A stretch of 22,552 bases of DNA, taken from assembly GCA_902783175.1 (NCBI GenBank), contig CACZQA010000035.1, positions 1-22,552 on the forward strand. Direction: 5' to 3'. A model generated the notes under the pieces. That model had not been told where the DNA came from, searched no databases, and was given only the letters and a program-made list of their open reading frames with translations. Of this stretch, positions 7,534-14,101 are shown piece after piece (within the stretch, counting starts at the first letter, position 1; each line of letters starts with the position of its first letter). Both the position numbers and the translations under genes were made by a program. Source of the stretch: an uncultured Coriobacteriaceae bacterium. GTDB lineage: Bacteria; Actinomycetota; Coriobacteriia; Coriobacteriales; QAMH01.

Positions 7534-8928
7534 ATGCCTCAACAGCATGTCGGATCGATACTCCGATCGCGAAGAGAACAACTGAGGATTCCATTGCAGA
7601 AGGCCGCGCTGGACACGAACATCCGCGAGCGCGTCCTCGAGGCAATCGAGAACAACGACTTCAAGAACTATCCGCCCAAGGGGCATGCGCGAGGGATGAT
7701 CTCGTCGTATGCGCGCTACCTGGGGCTCGACCCGCACCCGGTGCTCCGTCAGCTCGAAGACGACCTGGCACGCTTCGAGTCCTCTTCGGAGATGGCGACG
7801 AGCGCCGACAGGACGAGGCGCGGTGTCGGCCGCTACGGAGAGCGCGTCAACGCCGACGACAAGCCGTTGCCGCGCGGCGCGAACCGACCAGGTGGCCAGC
7901 AGCGCGGGACGCGCCGTCGCCGTGCGAGCGAAGAGGCGCCCAACAGCAAGCTCAGCGAGAGCCTGCAGCACGAACTCGCCGCCGAGCAGGACGACCGCTA
8001 CAAGAGCGGCACGGTGAAGGTCGTGGGCACGCGCCAGACTGGCTCCTTTGGCAAGGTGGGCTCCCCGCGCGTTTCTGCTGCGGGTTCTGCACGCACGCGC
8101 GGCGACGAGTTATCGCGGCCCGCTTCGCAACCGCGGTCCGGCCAGCCCGCCCGCCGTGGCGTGCCTTCGCGAGAGGACGGCCCTTCGTCTGCCCCAACGC
8201 GCACGGCGCGCCCTGCGAAACGCTCTCATGCTTCGAGCCGCCCTGCCGCCGCCTCTCCCTCGAAATCGGGAAAGATCGAGGTCGATGGCGAGGAGCTGAG
8301 CTTTTTCAGCACCGGAGACACGGGCAAGAAGACCGCACGCAGGAAAAACCACGACCGCCGCATGGCCAATGCGAAAAAGGCCGCAGAGGCGGAACCGAAA
8401 AACATCTTCGACCGTGCCCTGCGTGCCCTCAAGGCGATTTTCTCCGAGCGGCGCACGCGCGCCATCGCCATCGCCCTCATCACGATCGTCGTGCTCATCG
8501 CCATTGCCGCGGGCGTGCTGATCAGCACTGCGGGCAGCTCCAACAGCGGCGTGATCGAGGTGCAGGGAGGCGTCCAGGACACGACCACCACGACAAAGGA
8601 CTCGAACACGGCGACGGCCACCGTCACCACGACGAACGGCAACCCGATCAACATCAAGATCGAGGTGGGGGAGGGCAAGACCTCGCTCATCAACGTGACC
8701 TACGATGACGACAACGCGTACAGCGGCACCGCAGTCGGGCCCTGGAGCCGCGAGTTCCTCGTGACCTCGTCGCTTTCCGCCACGTTTGGCACGCCCGATG
8801 CCGTCACGGTGACCGAAAACGGCAAAGAGGTCGAGGTGAACAAGAACGACGACGGCACCGGCAGCCTCGATCTGACCATCCAGACCACCTCGAGCAACAC
8901 GGTCAACAGCGCCGATTCGTCTAGCTAG
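7534..8928 (+). CDS. RodZ-like helix-turn-helix membrane protein
   Basis: A 464-residue, single-span membrane protein with RodZ architecture. Residues 4-75 form a Cro/RodZ-type helix-turn-helix domain (GSILRSRREQLRIPLQKAAL, then IRERVLEAIENNDF and an SYARYLGLD segment). Residues ~80-305 are a long low-complexity linker rich in Arg, Ser, Pro and Ala. Residues 310-330 are one hydrophobic helix (AIAIALITIVVLIAIAAGVLI), with basic residues before it, so the N-terminus is cytoplasmic. The exported part (331-464) has a Thr-rich stretch and a beta-rich region resembling the C-terminal RodZ domain (DUF4115). In rods, RodZ links MreB to the elongation machinery; no mreB is visible here. The linker is longer than in E. 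coli RodZ. The gene begins two bases after ftsK, so coupled expression is likely. The DNA-binding fold could alternatively suggest a regulator, but the membrane helix favours RodZ. Confidence 0.8.
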   Translation: MPQQHVGSILRSRREQLRIPLQKAALDTNIRERVLEAIENNDFKNYPPKGHARGMISSYARYLGLDPHPVLRQLEDDLARFESSSEMATSADRTRRGVGRYGERVNADDKPLPRGANRPGGQQRGTRRRRASEEAPNSKLSESLQHELAAEQDDRYKSGTVKVVGTRQTGSFGKVGSPRVSAAGSARTRGDELSRPASQPRSGQPARRGVPSREDGPSSAPTRTARPAKRSHASSRPAAASPSKSGKIEVDGEELSFFSTGDTGKKTARRKNHDRRMANAKKAAEAEPKNIFDRALRALKAIFSERRTRAIAIALITIVVLIAIAAGVLISTAGSSNSGVIEVQGGVQDTTTTTKDSNTATATVTTTNGNPINIKIEVGEGKTSLINVTYDDDNAYSGTAVGPWSREFLVTSSLSATFGTPDAVTVTENGKEVEVNKNDDGTGSLDLTIQTTSSNTVNSADSSS

Positions 8929-8933
8929 CAAGC

Positions 8934-8954
8934 GTGGCGCATGGTGTGCGCCGC
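8934..8954 (+). other. Small GC-rich hairpin between rodZ-like gene and yajQ
   Basis: GTGGCGCA (8934-8941) pairs with TGCGCCGC (8947-8954) around a five-base loop, with one G-U pair. Only TTTT occurs some seven bases later, so it is at best a weak terminator; it might be a processing or stability element. The yajQ ribosome-binding site follows directly (GGAGG, 8966-8970). Confidence 0.3.
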
Positions 8955-8974
8955 ATCAACCTTTTGGAGGTTTC

Positions 8975-9472
8975 ATGGCAAAGGAAAACAGCTTCGACAT
9001 CGTGTCGGAGACCGACGCGCAAGAAGTCGAGAACGCGTTCAACAACGCCGTCAAGGCACTCAAGCAGCGCTACGACCTGAAGGACTCGGGTGCCGAGCTG
9101 AGCTACGACAAGGCATCGAGCACGCTTACCGTGCTGGCCCCGAGCGACTTCGTCAGCTCCCAGGTCATCGACATCCTGAACACGCACCTCGTTCGCCGCA
9201 AGGTCGATCTGAAGTCCGTCAGCTGGGGCAAGCCCGAAGACGCGTCGGGCTCCATGATCAGGACCAAGGGCACCATCGTCCAGGGCATCGAGCAGGACGT
9301 GGCAAAGAAGATCAGCAAGGACATCCGCGACCAGAAGTTCAAGGTCAAAGTCCAGATCGAGGGGGACAAGCTGCGCGTTTCCGGCCCCAAGCGCGACGTG
9401 CTGCAAGAGGTCATCGCCTTCCTGCGCGATAAGGATTACGGCCTGCCCCTCCAATTCACGAACTACAGATAG
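8975..9472 (+). CDS. yajQ: YajQ family nucleotide-binding protein
   Basis: A 165-residue protein matching YajQ along its whole length: N-terminal NSFDIVSETDAQEVENAFN, a central WGKPEDASG segment and the characteristic C-terminal FTNYR. YajQ proteins have two ferredoxin-like RNA-binding-type domains. They bind nucleotides and tRNA in vitro, and a Xanthomonas member binds cyclic di-GMP and acts as a transcription co-regulator. The cellular role in Gram-positive bacteria is not settled. GGAGG sits four bases before the ATG. The stop is eight bases before the rimO GTG, so the two are probably co-translated. YajQ is cytoplasmic; no signal or membrane segment is seen. Confidence 0.95.
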   Translation: MAKENSFDIVSETDAQEVENAFNNAVKALKQRYDLKDSGAELSYDKASSTLTVLAPSDFVSSQVIDILNTHLVRRKVDLKSVSWGKPEDASGSMIRTKGTIVQGIEQDVAKKISKDIRDQKFKVKVQIEGDKLRVSGPKRDVLQEVIAFLRDKDYGLPLQFTNYR

Positions 9473-9480
9473 GAACGCAC

Positions 9481-10818
9481 GTGCCGCAGAACATGAACGT
9501 CGCATTCGTCACGCTCGGATGCGCAAAGAACGAAGTCGATACCGACAAGATGAAGGCGCGGCTCGCCGCTGCGGGCTTTTCGATGGTGGACGATCCCGCG
9601 GATGCCGCCCTCATTGTGGTCAACACCTGCTCGTTTCTGATGAGCGCAGTCGACGAGGGCCTCGAAGTCATATTCGACCTGGTCAATCAGCAGGCAGAGC
9701 GCCCGGTCAAGGCCAAGATTCTCGTCGCAGGCTGCATGCCCGCCCGGTATGGCGACGACCTCGAGTCCGAGCTGACCGAGGTCTCGGGTTTCCTGAGCGC
9801 TGCAGACGAGGAAAACATCGTCGAGAAGGCGGAGGAGCTGCTGGGTATCGACCCTTCGAGCCTTCCCGCCGGACTTGCGGCCCACGGTGCGAGCATCCGC
9901 AGCAACGAGGGGCCCAGCGCGTACGTGAAGATCTCCGACGGCTGCGACCGCTTCTGCTCGTACTGCATGATTCCCTATATTCGCGGCCGCTATCACAGCT
10001 TCACGCAAAAGCAGATCTTTGACGAGGTCGCCGAGCTCGTGGAGGGCGGCGTCCGCGAGATCGTGTTCATCGGCCAGGACACCGGGATCTGGGGACGTGA
10101 CCTTTCTCCCGCCCAGTCGACTGCACAGCTGCTCGACGCGGCGGCATCCGCGTTTCCCAATACCTGGTTCAGGTTGCTGTACCTGCAGCCCGCCGGCATC
10201 AACGACGAGCTGCTGTCTGTCATGAACGCCCATGACAACGTCTGCAAGTACCTCGACATGCCCCTGCAGCATGCCGACGCCGACGTCCTCAAGGCCATGA
10301 ACCGTGAGGGCTCTCCTGCGGAATACCTCGAGGTGCTCGAGCACGTGCGGGATAAGGTACCGGGCATCACGACGCGCACGACGTTCATGGCAGGCTTCCC
10401 GGGCGAGACAGACGAGCAGTTCGAGGAGCTCCTCGATTTCGCGGAAGAGGCGCGTTTCGACTACGCCGTCGTCTTCCCGTACTCGCAGGAAGACGGCTCG
10501 GCTGCCGGCAGCTTCGATTGCCAGCTCGACGAGGACACGAAGGTCGAGCGCGCCCAGCGCCTGCTCGACGTCTGCGATGCCGTCGGGCACGCGAGCATCG
10601 CGCGCAATGTGGGCAAGACGGTCCAGGCGCTCGTGGAGGGCTACGAGCATACCGATGCGGGCGTCGAGGCACTTGCCCGCTGGCAGGGCCAGGCCCCCGA
10701 GGTCGACGGGCAGATCCACGTTCCCATCGCCTCGGAAGACGTGCTTCCCATCGGCACCGTGGTGCCCGTCACGATTACCGACAGCTTCTACTACGAACTC
10801 GAAGGAGAGCTGGCCTAG
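9481..10818 (+). CDS. rimO: Ribosomal protein S12 methylthiotransferase
   Basis: RimO is a radical-SAM enzyme that methylthiolates a conserved aspartate of ribosomal protein S12. The protein has 445 residues, with GTG start and AGGA six bases upstream. Seen: the N-terminal UPF0004 domain with cluster cysteines C14, C49 and C84 (LGCAKNEVD, VNTCSF, AGCMPARY); the radical-SAM motif CDRFCSYC at C155, C159 and C162; and a C-terminal TRAM domain (about 375-442). RimO was preferred to MiaB because of LGCAKNEVD, the DGCDRFCSYCMIPYIRG context and the FMAGFPGET region. A separate MiaB is encoded at 19794. It overlaps nothing and leads into pgsA after two bases, an order also seen in other Actinobacteria and Firmicutes. 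Confidence 0.93.
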   Translation: MPQNMNVAFVTLGCAKNEVDTDKMKARLAAAGFSMVDDPADAALIVVNTCSFLMSAVDEGLEVIFDLVNQQAERPVKAKILVAGCMPARYGDDLESELTEVSGFLSAADEENIVEKAEELLGIDPSSLPAGLAAHGASIRSNEGPSAYVKISDGCDRFCSYCMIPYIRGRYHSFTQKQIFDEVAELVEGGVREIVFIGQDTGIWGRDLSPAQSTAQLLDAAASAFPNTWFRLLYLQPAGINDELLSVMNAHDNVCKYLDMPLQHADADVLKAMNREGSPAEYLEVLEHVRDKVPGITTRTTFMAGFPGETDEQFEELLDFAEEARFDYAVVFPYSQEDGSAAGSFDCQLDEDTKVERAQRLLDVCDAVGHASIARNVGKTVQALVEGYEHTDAGVEALARWQGQAPEVDGQIHVPIASEDVLPIGTVVPVTITDSFYYELEGELA

Positions 10819-10820
10819 AC

Positions 10821-11471
10821 ATGGATACGAGCAAGCAGCAGGCGACGAAAGCGCGGGTCTGGACACCTGCCAACATCGTGACCCTCGTCAGGATCCTGCT
10901 CATCCCCATCTTCGTGGTCGCGCTGCTCTCGCCGTGGCCGGAATGGCTCCCGTATCCCGAGTTCTGGGCTGCCTGGCAGCCGTGGATCGCCGCAATCGTG
11001 TTCGCAGGCATCTCCGCGACCGACGCAGTCGACGGGCACCTTGCCCGCAGCCGCAACGAGGTGACCGATCTCGGCAAGTTCATGGACCCGCTTGCGGACA
11101 AGATTCTGGTCTGCGCCGCCATGCTCGCGCTCGTCGAGCTGCAGGCGTTTCCCTCGTGGGTCGCGCTCATCATCATCGCGCGCGAGTTCATCGTCTCCGG
11201 GCTGCGCATGGTCGCCGCCGCGCAGGGCAAGGTCATTGCGGCGAGCTACTACGGCAAGGTGAAGACCGTCCTGCAGATCCTCGCGATTCTGCTCTTCATC
11301 GTCAAAGACACGCTGCAGATCAAGCTCCTGGGCGGCGGTGTCGCAACGGGATTCACGATCTTTTCCTGGGTCGTGCTGGGCGCGGCGGTCGTGATGACGC
11401 TCGTCTCGCTGCTCGACTACTTCAACAAGACCAAGGACCTGTTGGGCTTTGGCTCGAAGAAAGAAGCGTGA
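10821..11471 (+). CDS. pgsA: CDP-diacylglycerol-glycerol-3-phosphate 3-phosphatidyltransferase
   Basis: PgsA makes phosphatidylglycerol phosphate from CDP-diacylglycerol and glycerol 3-phosphate in the cytoplasmic membrane. The 216-residue product has the complete CDP-alcohol phosphotransferase motif D68-x2-D71-G72-x2-A75-R76-x8-G85-x3-D89-x3-D93 (from DAVDGHLARSR to MDPLAD), which binds two metal ions. Several hydrophobic segments surround it (about 18-40, 52-68, 98-115, 118-135, 150-170, 180-205). NIVTLVRILLIP near the N-terminus is typical of PgsA. Its start is two bases after the rimO stop with only a distant AAGGAG, so translation probably depends on coupling. Confidence 0.94.
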   Translation: MDTSKQQATKARVWTPANIVTLVRILLIPIFVVALLSPWPEWLPYPEFWAAWQPWIAAIVFAGISATDAVDGHLARSRNEVTDLGKFMDPLADKILVCAAMLALVELQAFPSWVALIIIAREFIVSGLRMVAAAQGKVIAASYYGKVKTVLQILAILLFIVKDTLQIKLLGGGVATGFTIFSWVVLGAAVVMTLVSLLDYFNKTKDLLGFGSKKEA

Positions 11472-11473
11472 CT

Positions 11474-11959
11474 ATGGTGCTCGATGAGGAAAACGAGGCC
11501 CTTGCCGCAGAGGTGCTCGAGCGTGCGCGTCAAAAGGGCGTTACGGTCGGCACGGCCGAATCGTGCACGGGCGGTCTGGTCGCCGCGACGCTGACCGCCG
11601 TTCCGGGCTCGTCCGAGGTCGTGCGCGGTGGCGTGGTGAGCTACTGGGCCGAGGTCAAAAGAGACGTTCTCGGGGTTCCCGGAGACGTGATCGACACGTT
11701 TGGCGTGGTGAGCGAGCAATGCGCTCAAGCGATGGCCAAAGGCGCTGCCAAGGCCCTGGGTTGCGAGTATGCGGTTTCGACGACGGGTATCGCCGGCCCG
11801 GGCGGTGCCGAGCCGGGAAAGCCCGTGGGCACGGTCTGCTTCGGGCTGCACGCGCCCCAAGGCGAGCGAACGCTCACTACCTGCCGAGGGGACTCGCGCG
11901 CAGAGGTTCGCAGCCTCGCCGTGCGCACGGCGCTGCAGCTGCTTTTGGATGAGCTGTAG
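11474..11959 (+). CDS. pncC: Nicotinamide-nucleotide amidohydrolase (CinA C-terminal domain, stand-alone)
   Basis: A 161-residue protein equal to the CinA C-terminal domain alone. PncC deamidates NMN to nicotinic acid mononucleotide in pyridine-nucleotide salvage. Seen: GTAESCTGGLVAATLT (residues 26-41, with the active-site ESCTGG) and STTGIAGPGG, both family signatures; no COG1058 (pyrophosphatase) half precedes it. The start is ATG 11474, three bases after the pgsA TGA. GTG at 11468, overlapping that TGA, is an in-frame alternative that adds two residues. It is commonly co-located with pgsA and recA, and the CinA name comes from competence-linked recA operons. About 190 bases of non-coding DNA then lead to the recA promoter. 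Confidence 0.92.
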   Translation: MVLDEENEALAAEVLERARQKGVTVGTAESCTGGLVAATLTAVPGSSEVVRGGVVSYWAEVKRDVLGVPGDVIDTFGVVSEQCAQAMAKGAAKALGCEYAVSTTGIAGPGGAEPGKPVGTVCFGLHAPQGERTLTTCRGDSRAEVRSLAVRTALQLLLDEL

Positions 11960-12147
11960 ACTTCCGCTCTTTGAGCTGCGCGGGTCTTGAATAGCTCGGA
12001 TGTTGCTCGTAACGACGTCTTGTCTGGCTCGGATTCGGCTCGGGCCCAACTCTGTCCCAGCTCTCTGAATTCACGGTTGTTTGAGGGTGGTTTTGACTGC
12101 TGAGCCGCGGTAGAGTCACCTCGTTCGCTGCGTTCGGACCACTCGAA
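11960..12147. other. Non-coding stretch between pncC and the recA promoter
   Basis: No credible gene or terminator is visible. The sequence has several short GCTCGG-type repeats (around 11994-11999 and 12027-12042) and is lower in GC than the genes around it. The largest open frame, 22 codons from ATG 12000, has no ribosome-binding site. In many Actinobacteria a clgR gene lies between cinA and recA; none is present here. Confidence 0.5.
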
Positions 12148-12176
12148 TTGACACCGAACACATGTTCGATTAGCAT
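12148..12176 (+). promoter_or_regulatory. recA promoter (SOS controlled)
   Basis: A perfect -35 TTGACA (12148-12153) and a -10 TAGCAT (12171-12176) are spaced exactly 17 bases apart. Transcription would start near 12183, with a leader of about 44 bases. The recA ribosome-binding site GGAG (12216-12219) is seven bases before the ATG. A LexA box fills the spacer, so LexA would block polymerase directly. Confidence 0.85.
12155..12168. promoter_or_regulatory. LexA (SOS) box
   Basis: CGAACACATGTTCG fits the Gram-positive/actinobacterial LexA consensus CGAACRNRYGTTCG at every position. It lies between the -35 and -10 boxes of the recA promoter. No second copy was noticed in the window. Confidence 0.9.
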
Positions 12177-12226
12177 GCAGTCAACATGTCACCGTCAGGT
12201 AATCGTCGCTAGATCGGAGCGTTTCC

Positions 12227-13357
12227 ATGGCTCGTGCCAAAACAAACAAGATCGACTTCACCAACGTAAGTTCAGACAACATGCTCAAGGTCACCGAGGA
12301 GCAGATCAACAAGAAATTCGGCCAGGGCGCCATCATGAAGCTCGGCGACAGCTCGATTATGGACGTCGACATCATCCCCACGGGCTCGCTCGCGCTCGAT
12401 GCCGCATTGGGAATTGGCGGCGTCCCGCGCGGCAGGATCATCGAGATCTACGGCCCAGAGTCCAGCGGCAAGACCACGCTGGCCCTTCAGATCGTCGCCG
12501 AGGCCCAGGGACAGGGCGGGGTTGCCGCCTACATCGACGCGGAACATGCCCTCGACCCCGTCTACGCTGCGCGTCTGGGCGTGGACATCGATGAGCTCCT
12601 CATCTCGCAGCCCGATACCGGCGAGCAGGGGCTCGAGATCTGCGACATGCTCGTGCGCTCCAACGCCGTCTCCTGCATCGTCGTCGACTCGGTTGCCGCC
12701 CTCGTCCCACGAGCGGAAATCGAGGGAGAGATCGGCGATAGCAGCGTCGGCCTGCAGGCGCGCCTCATGAGCCAGGCGCTCAGGAAGCTCGCAGGCTCGC
12801 TTTCGAAGTCCAACACCACCTGCATCTTCATCAACCAGCTCCGCGAGAAGATCGGCGTGATGTTCGGCAATCCCGAGACCACCACGGGCGGTCGCGCCCT
12901 CAAGTTCTTCTCCTCGGTCCGCCTGGACATTCGCCGTATCGAGACCATCAAGGAAAAGGGCGAGGCCATCGGCAACCGCGTTCGCGTCAAGGTCGTCAAG
13001 AACAAGTGCGCGGCTCCGTTCAGACAGGCCGAGTTCGACCTCATGTACGGCACGGGCATCTCCCGCGAGGGCAACATCCTCGACATGGGCGTCGAAGAGG
13101 GCATCATCGCAAAGTCAGGCTCTTGGTACACGTACGAGTCCGACAGACTCGGCCAGGGGCGCGAGGCCGCCAAGGCAACACTGCAGGAAAACCCCGCCCT
13201 CAGGCTCGAAATCGAGAACAAGGTTCGCGAGGCCATCGGGCTGCCGGTCGACACCTTCGACGATGACGAGACCATCTCGCTCACCGGCGAGGGGCAAAGC
13301 GCCACGGGCAGCGTGACGGACTCGGAAGTCAAGCTCTCTGACGGCGAGAGCGCGTAA
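12227..13357 (+). CDS. recA: Recombinase A
   Basis: RecA forms filaments on single-stranded DNA, drives strand exchange and activates LexA self-cleavage. The 376-residue product shows the Walker [10 protein letters not shown] (residues 76-84), Walker [13 protein letters not shown] with D154, the L1/L2 DNA-binding loop region ([20 protein letters not shown] and [16 protein letters not shown]), and a C-terminal acidic tail ([10 protein letters not shown] onward), which in E. coli modulates activity. It is slightly longer than the usual ~350 residues through an N-terminal ~10-residue extension and a Ser/Gly/acidic tail. It is controlled by the SOS promoter just upstream and followed after five bases by its regulator recX. 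Confidence 0.99.
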   Translation: MARAKTNKIDFTNVSSDNMLKVTEEQINKKFGQGAIMKLGDSSIMDVDIIPTGSLALDAALGIGGVPRGRIIEIYGPESSGKTTLALQIVAEAQGQGGVAAYIDAEHALDPVYAARLGVDIDELLISQPDTGEQGLEICDMLVRSNAVSCIVVDSVAALVPRAEIEGEIGDSSVGLQARLMSQALRKLAGSLSKSNTTCIFINQLREKIGVMFGNPETTTGGRALKFFSSVRLDIRRIETIKEKGEAIGNRVRVKVVKNKCAAPFRQAEFDLMYGTGISREGNILDMGVEEGIIAKSGSWYTYESDRLGQGREAAKATLQENPALRLEIENKVREAIGLPVDTFDDDETISLTGEGQSATGSVTDSEVKLSDGESA

Positions 13358-13362
13358 CGTCG

Positions 13363-13839
13363 ATGCAGACCGTTTCTTTGAAGCGCCACATCGCCGTCAT
13401 GGACAAGATCACGGCACTTTCCAACGTGCGCGAGCGAAGCCGGAAGGAGACCCGCGAAAGGCTTGCCCGCTCGGGCTTTTCCGAAGAGGAGATACAAGAC
13501 GGCATCGACACGGCACTGCGCGTCGGCCTGATCAGCGACGAGCGCTATGCCCGCTCGTTCATCAGGGGCAAGGTCCATGCTGGGTGGGGAAGGGAGAGGA
13601 TCATCCGCAGGCTCGAGGAGTGCGGGGTGGATTCCTCCGTCATCTCGGCCTGTCAAAACGAGTTCGCCTCGCCCGAAGAGGAGTACGAGCGCGCGCTTTA
13701 CGAGCTCGAGAAACGCTCCTGTCACGCCGCAGACCCCTACGTCTCCTACATGCGCCGTCTCCTCGGCAAGGGGTACTCGCATGAGGTGTCCAGACGCGCG
13801 GTGCATGACTACCTGTCGCGTTCCCGCGGCAACGCGTGA
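13363..13839 (+). CDS. recX: Regulatory protein RecX
   Basis: RecX binds RecA filaments and limits RecA activity. The 158-residue product has the tandem three-helix repeats of the family: RSRKETRERLARSGFSEEEI, then VGLISDERYARSFIRGK, and near the C-terminus VSYMRRLLGKGYSHEVSRRAVHDYL. It starts five bases after the recA stop with no clear ribosome-binding site, so translation is probably coupled to recA and expression follows the SOS promoter. ATG 13399 is a possible shorter start. A strong terminator 30 bases after the stop closes the recA-recX unit. Confidence 0.9.
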   Translation: MQTVSLKRHIAVMDKITALSNVRERSRKETRERLARSGFSEEEIQDGIDTALRVGLISDERYARSFIRGKVHAGWGRERIIRRLEECGVDSSVISACQNEFASPEEEYERALYELEKRSCHAADPYVSYMRRLLGKGYSHEVSRRAVHDYLSRSRGNA

Positions 13840-13868
13840 GCGTCATATTCGTCAATGAGGGCAGTGGA

Positions 13869-13924
13869 AGTGAAGGTGATGTGCTAGCATGTTTTCTGGC
13901 ATTCATCACCTTCACTCGTTTTTT
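13869..13924 (+). terminator. Strong intrinsic terminator after recX
   Basis: A 13-base perfect stem (13869-13881 with 13904-13916; core GTGAAGGTGATG pairing with CATCACCTTCAC) has a 22-base loop containing the palindrome TGCTAGCA. The T6 tract is at 13919-13924, two bases past the stem. There is no A tract on the left, so it works in the forward direction only. The T tract also forms the loop of a second small hairpin, ACTCG-TTTTTT-CGAGT (13914-13929). Confidence 0.88.
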
Positions 13925-13945
13925 CGAGTTGTTATTTATAGAACA

Positions 13946-13975
13946 TTGACTTAAGTCCTCTCTCACGTAGATATT
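13946..13975 (+). promoter_or_regulatory. Promoter candidate for the rny leader
   Basis: TTGACT (13946-13951, 5/6) and GATATT (13970-13975, 4/6), spacing 18, lie in an AT-rich stretch directly after the recX terminator. Transcription would begin around 13982. No other convincing promoter was found ahead of rny, which needs one because a strong terminator separates it from recX. Confidence 0.35.
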
Positions 13976-14013
13976 GGGTCAAAACAGTAAATAAGCACGA
14001 ACTTCGATGACTG

Positions 14014-14038
14014 CCGGATACGTTCCGGTTTTCTTTTT
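14014..14038 (+). terminator. Terminator-like hairpin in the rny leader (possible attenuator)
   Basis: CCGGA (14014-14018), loop TACGT, TCCGG (14024-14028), followed at once by TTTTCTTTTT (14029-14038). The stem is short but GC-rich and the U tract is good. It lies 63 bases ahead of the rny start, after the recX terminator, so it is either a second-stage terminator or an attenuator in the rny leader. Confidence 0.55.
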
Positions 14039-14101
14039 GTCGGGGCCGGTCACGTATCTTCATTACGACTTGAATTGCTTGAAAGACCAGAAAGGTACGT
14101 C

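Noticed and set aside
12000..12068. Mini-ORF of 22 codons in the pncC-recA gap
   Set aside because: No ribosome-binding site, unusual composition and no sign of function; expected by chance.
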